41,725 bases of DNA from IMG/VR virus record IMGVR_UViG_3300006916_000104, positions 1 to 41,725 of that record; one strand, 5' to 3'. Both the position numbers and the translations under genes were made by a program. This document shows, one piece after another, positions 39,754 through 41,725 of this stretch. Position 1 is the first letter of the stretch. The number at the start of each line of letters is the position of its first letter. This DNA comes from a virus. The notes below the pieces were generated by a model. It made no database searches, was not told the origin of the DNA, and was given only the letters and a program-made list of their open reading frames with translations.

Positions 39754-40301
39754 TTCATTAAACTCCTAAGGTCGCTGGGCAAAACAGAAACTTCCATTCT
39801 TTCTGGGTGCCAAACTAGACCCCAAACGGGTCTGATTTTGTGCTTAAATGCTTCTATGCTTCCGTCATCTGCATGAGCAATAGCATTTAAATCTGCGCCA
39901 ACTTCCATAATTTGATTAGTATGATGACTATTTACTGTGTATTCTTGGTCTTCTAAAATAACTTTATGTTCAGTATCTTGGTGATTTTCTATTGTGCCAT
40001 TAACACCTTGTTCTAGTTCATTGATAAAGAATGCACCGTGACATACTCCTAACACAAATTTGTTTTGAATATAACACTGAGTAAGTAATCTAGTTTCTAC
40101 TAATAATCTGTGTGGACTTGCGTCTCCACCTGTAAAAATAACCATGTCTAAATCACGGACTAATTTTTCATGGTCCTGATCGACATTGTTGGGGATAAAA
40201 GAAAGCGTATGACCGCTTAGTAGGTTGTACCAACCGTGTTCTAAGCAATCATACGCCACGTTGTTATAATGTAATATCCTCTGTGTAAGACCGATATTCA
40301 T
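39750..40301 (-). CDS. Class I glutamine amidotransferase (peptidase C26-like)
   Basis: 183 aa. The catalytic triad is C87 (LGVCHGAFF), H165 and E167 (VWHPERM). TGGDASPHR and the N-terminal IGLTQRILHYNNVAYDCLEHGW are typical of the gamma-glutamyl hydrolase branch that includes Campylobacter Cj1417, a gamma-glutamyl-CDP-amidate hydrolase. It lacks a synthetase domain, so it hydrolyses a gamma-glutamyl compound or supplies ammonia to a partner. ATG 40301 has no strong ribosome site. Coupled to the kinase-nucleotidyltransferase. Confidence 0.88.
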   Translation of the reverse strand: MNIGLTQRILHYNNVAYDCLEHGWYNLLSGHTLSFIPNNVDQDHEKLVRDLDMVIFTGGDASPHRLLVETRLLTQCYIQNKFVLGVCHGAFFINELEQGVNGTIENHQDTEHKVILEDQEYTVNSHHTNQIMEVGADLNAIAHADDGSIEAFKHKIRPVWGLVWHPERMEVSVLPSDLRSLMK

Positions 40302-40310
40302 TAAAAGGTA

Positions 40311-41009
40311 TTACCAACCGTAAGCCTCAGATACTAATCTTTGACCTTCTGCATTGGCAGTAGTGTTCTTGCATGAAATTTCATACAAGTCTTTACGCAT
40401 GTTAGTAACTAGAGACTCAATACGTGCTTGAGTTTCGGCATCGCCTACTAGTTCTTCTAACTTACGAGCACCGATTGTGCTGTGGAAGCCTTCGTCAGAT
40501 GCGATTTTTGCATAACGACTAGAAATAAAGTCGTCTTCAATGCAATCTGCCATTTGATTCCAAACTGCTTCTGCACGACCTTCTGCAACTAACTGATAAG
40601 CGGCTAAGGCTGCTGGATCAGATGATGCTTCGTACTTCTCTAAAAGAGATGCACCTTTTGCAGTTGGCTTTGCTTCTTCAGCGGCGATTGCGGCTTCAAC
40701 GTCAATCTCTTCACCTTTGATGTGTTCAATAACTTCTTTAACTAGTTGGAAGTGTAATGCTTCATCATAGGCTTGCTTAGATAAAAGTTGTAACTCAACA
40801 GGGTCAGTGTTAGCAGGAAGTTCAGAAACTTGCTTGCTGATTTCAACCATGTTCATTCTTTCGTTAACCATACGGCCAACAAAATGTTCAACCAATGCTT
40901 CTTGTGATGGCATGCTGTCGAAATAGTCTTTAACGTTCAACTGGCTTGCTTTAAACAATGCTTCGTTGCCCTTAACAATTTCTGCAACAAATTCTTTTGC
41001 TGATTTCAT
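40311..41009 (-). CDS. Ferritin-like diiron protein
   Basis: 232 aa four-helix protein. Ligands fit a carboxylate-bridged diiron site: E50 (VNERMNM), E83-x-x-H86 (DEALHFQ), E143 (AEGRAEAVW) and E173-x-x-H176 (DEGFHSTIG). This arrangement is that of ferritin-like oxygenases rather than storage ferritins; the substrate is unknown. ATG 41009 has AAAGGAG upstream; a longer frame to 41039 would include the ribosome site. First gene of the rightmost operon, with a late-type promoter box. Confidence 0.85.
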   Translation of the reverse strand: MKSAKEFVAEIVKGNEALFKASQLNVKDYFDSMPSQEALVEHFVGRMVNERMNMVEISKQVSELPANTDPVELQLLSKQAYDEALHFQLVKEVIEHIKGEEIDVEAAIAAEEAKPTAKGASLLEKYEASSDPAALAAYQLVAEGRAEAVWNQMADCIEDDFISSRYAKIASDEGFHSTIGARKLEELVGDAETQARIESLVTNMRKDLYEISCKNTTANAEGQRLVSEAYGW

Positions 41010-41026
41010 GTTTGTGCTCCTTTTTA

Positions 41027-41040
41027 TTTGATATATCAAA
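41027..41040 (-). other. 14-bp perfect palindrome upstream of the ferritin-like gene
   Basis: TTTGATATATCAAA lies in the leader just ahead of the ribosome site. It could be an operator or a short RNA stem; it may also be chance in A+T-rich DNA. Confidence 0.35.
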
Positions 41041-41077
41041 AACGTGATAAGTACATAAAATATACTTTACACTATAT

Positions 41078-41084
41078 TATTTAT
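41078..41084 (-). promoter_or_regulatory. Putative T4-type late promoter box
   Basis: GATAAATA on the minus strand in the divergent gap between the ferritin-like gene and the methyltransferase, giving a leader of about 60 nt for the minus-strand operon. Confidence 0.5.
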
Positions 41085-41104
41085 CTTTTTAGGAGAAAAT
41101 TGAG

Positions 41105-41725
41105 TTGAACAGTAAAATTTTTAAATTGGTAATGGAAAATCTCAATGAGGCGTTTGATTTACCAAAATATGCTGATATTTTGGATTCGATAGATCAAAAT
41201 ACTGTTGTAGAAGACTTGCCTTGGACTCCTGCAAGATATGAAAAGTTCAAAGAAATAGTTTTAGAAACATTATCAATATCTAGTTTTTCATTTGATGGCA
41301 CTGTAGAAGATGTCGTTAATAGATTAGATGTCAAATACTCAACTATGTTTTTTGGTGAGATATGGAAACCGCAAACTGAAATGTATTCTCATACTGGTTG
41401 GCAGTTAGTAGAAGAAGTTAATAAGTTAAATCCACGTGCAGTGTTAGATGTTGGCTGCGGGTATAACCAATTCAAAGGTAGAATACAAAACTTAATAGGC
41501 ATCGATCCTTATAATAAGTTATCAGATTATGAAGTTGATATATTAGAGTATGCAAATGTTGATGAACACTTTGACGCAATTATTGCATTAGGATCTATTA
41601 ACTTTAACAGTGAAGAAGATATTAGATTAAGACTTGCCAATTGCATGAAATTGTTAGCAAAAGGTGGTAAGATGTTCTTTAGAGTCAATCCAGGTATACA
41701 ACACAAAACAGGCCCTTGGGTAGAA
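41105..41725 (+). CDS. SAM-dependent methyltransferase, partial; possible packaged protein
   Basis: The gene runs off the right edge; 207 codons are visible. The start is TTG 41105, supported by AGGAGA at 41091-41096; an in-frame ATG lies at 41132. Residues 115-185 form a class I methyltransferase core: AVLDVGCGYNQFKG (motif I), LIGIDPYN with the acidic end of beta-2, and FDAIIALGSINF (motif IV region). The N-terminus MNSKIFKLVMENLNE ends in LNE, similar to T4 capsid-targeting peptides. The methyl acceptor is unknown. Like the other plus-strand gene, it stands apart from the minus-strand operons. Confidence 0.85.
   Translation, partial: MNSKIFKLVMENLNEAFDLPKYADILDSIDQNTVVEDLPWTPARYEKFKEIVLETLSISSFSFDGTVEDVVNRLDVKYSTMFFGEIWKPQTEMYSHTGWQLVEEVNKLNPRAVLDVGCGYNQFKGRIQNLIGIDPYNKLSDYEVDILEYANVDEHFDAIIALGSINFNSEEDIRLRLANCMKLLAKGGKMFFRVNPGIQHKTGPWVE

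Noticed and set aside
39750-40301. Amidotransferase as the Gat that makes archaeosine-type dG+
   Set aside because: It is a class I (Cys-His-Glu) enzyme. The phage Gat tied to QueC is a different amidotransferase type, and QueC is absent here.
1-41725. tRNA genes, CRISPR arrays, insertion sequences, integrase
   Set aside because: I looked for cloverleaf-like segments, regularly spaced repeats, transposase motifs and integrase motifs and saw none, though tRNA detection by eye is unreliable.

Overview
The window is part of a lytic, T4-like (myovirus-type) marine phage genome. The evidence is a family B DNA polymerase next to a gp45-type sliding clamp, a 5'-3' exonuclease, a probable DsbA-like DNA-binding protein, T4-type late promoter boxes (ATAAATA), and about 60 tightly packed genes. 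Most genes overlap by ATGA or TAATG and nearly all lie on the minus strand. The DNA is A+T-rich. The host looks like a Gram-negative, probably gammaproteobacterial, marine bacterium: three genes encode lipoproteins with good lipoboxes (one followed by a run of glycines), and the phage carries IscU and YggX homologues. Host assignment is inference.

Layout, left to right. 14-2779: small conserved phage genes, an OB-fold protein and a 2OG-Fe(II) oxygenase. 2817-4583: a large lipoprotein with a TIM-barrel glycosidase-like domain. 4715-8188: a 51-codon membrane micro-protein, a possible glycosyltransferase, several unknowns and a second 2OG oxygenase. 8181-11069: 5'-3' exonuclease, YggX, and UvdE UV-damage endonuclease. 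11108-12814: an isolated plus-strand GP88-like gene. 12811-15029: GalE-like epimerase and a glycosyltransferase. 15109-17081: IscU, a small lipoprotein and QueE. 17134-24777: Gpt-like phosphoribosyltransferase, small membrane proteins, QueD, a cytidylyltransferase, a 2OG oxygenase, FolE, an SGNH hydrolase and GMP reductase. 24788-29099: a lectin/GH-B-fold lipoprotein, a glycosyltransferase, a nucleotidyltransferase-cupin fusion and a second QueD-like protein. 29096-35699: DpdA-type DNA transglycosylase, SGNH proteins, clamp, polymerase and DsbA-like protein. 35790-41009: metallopeptidase, 2OG oxygenase, two sulfotransferase-like proteins, cupin, kinase-nucleotidyltransferase fusion, glutamine amidotransferase and a ferritin-like diiron protein. 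41105-end: a truncated plus-strand methyltransferase.

How the genes fit together. FolE, QueD, QueE and DpdA make up most of a 7-deazaguanine DNA-modification pathway. QueC is not in the window, so the inserted base could be 7-carboxy-7-deazaguanine (CDG) unless QueC is elsewhere or supplied by the host. DpdA carries the same FDQLFS hexapeptide that ends the DNA polymerase, where T4-type polymerases bind the sliding clamp; this suggests modification is tethered to the replisome. A Gpt-like phosphoribosyltransferase and GMP reductase could recycle the guanine DpdA releases. IscU, YggX, four 2OG-Fe(II) oxygenases, a diiron protein and a radical SAM enzyme give the region a strong iron theme.

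Regulation. Nine minus-strand sigma70-like promoters have near-constant 17-bp spacers, and five share an extended AGGCTTG -35 region. A separate set of ATAAATA boxes looks like T4 late promoters. Three genes (two of them directly behind such a box) start with a short N-terminal segment ending in LxE, like T4 capsid-targeting sequences, so they may encode packaged, injected proteins. No tRNA, rRNA, CRISPR array, insertion sequence or integrase was seen.
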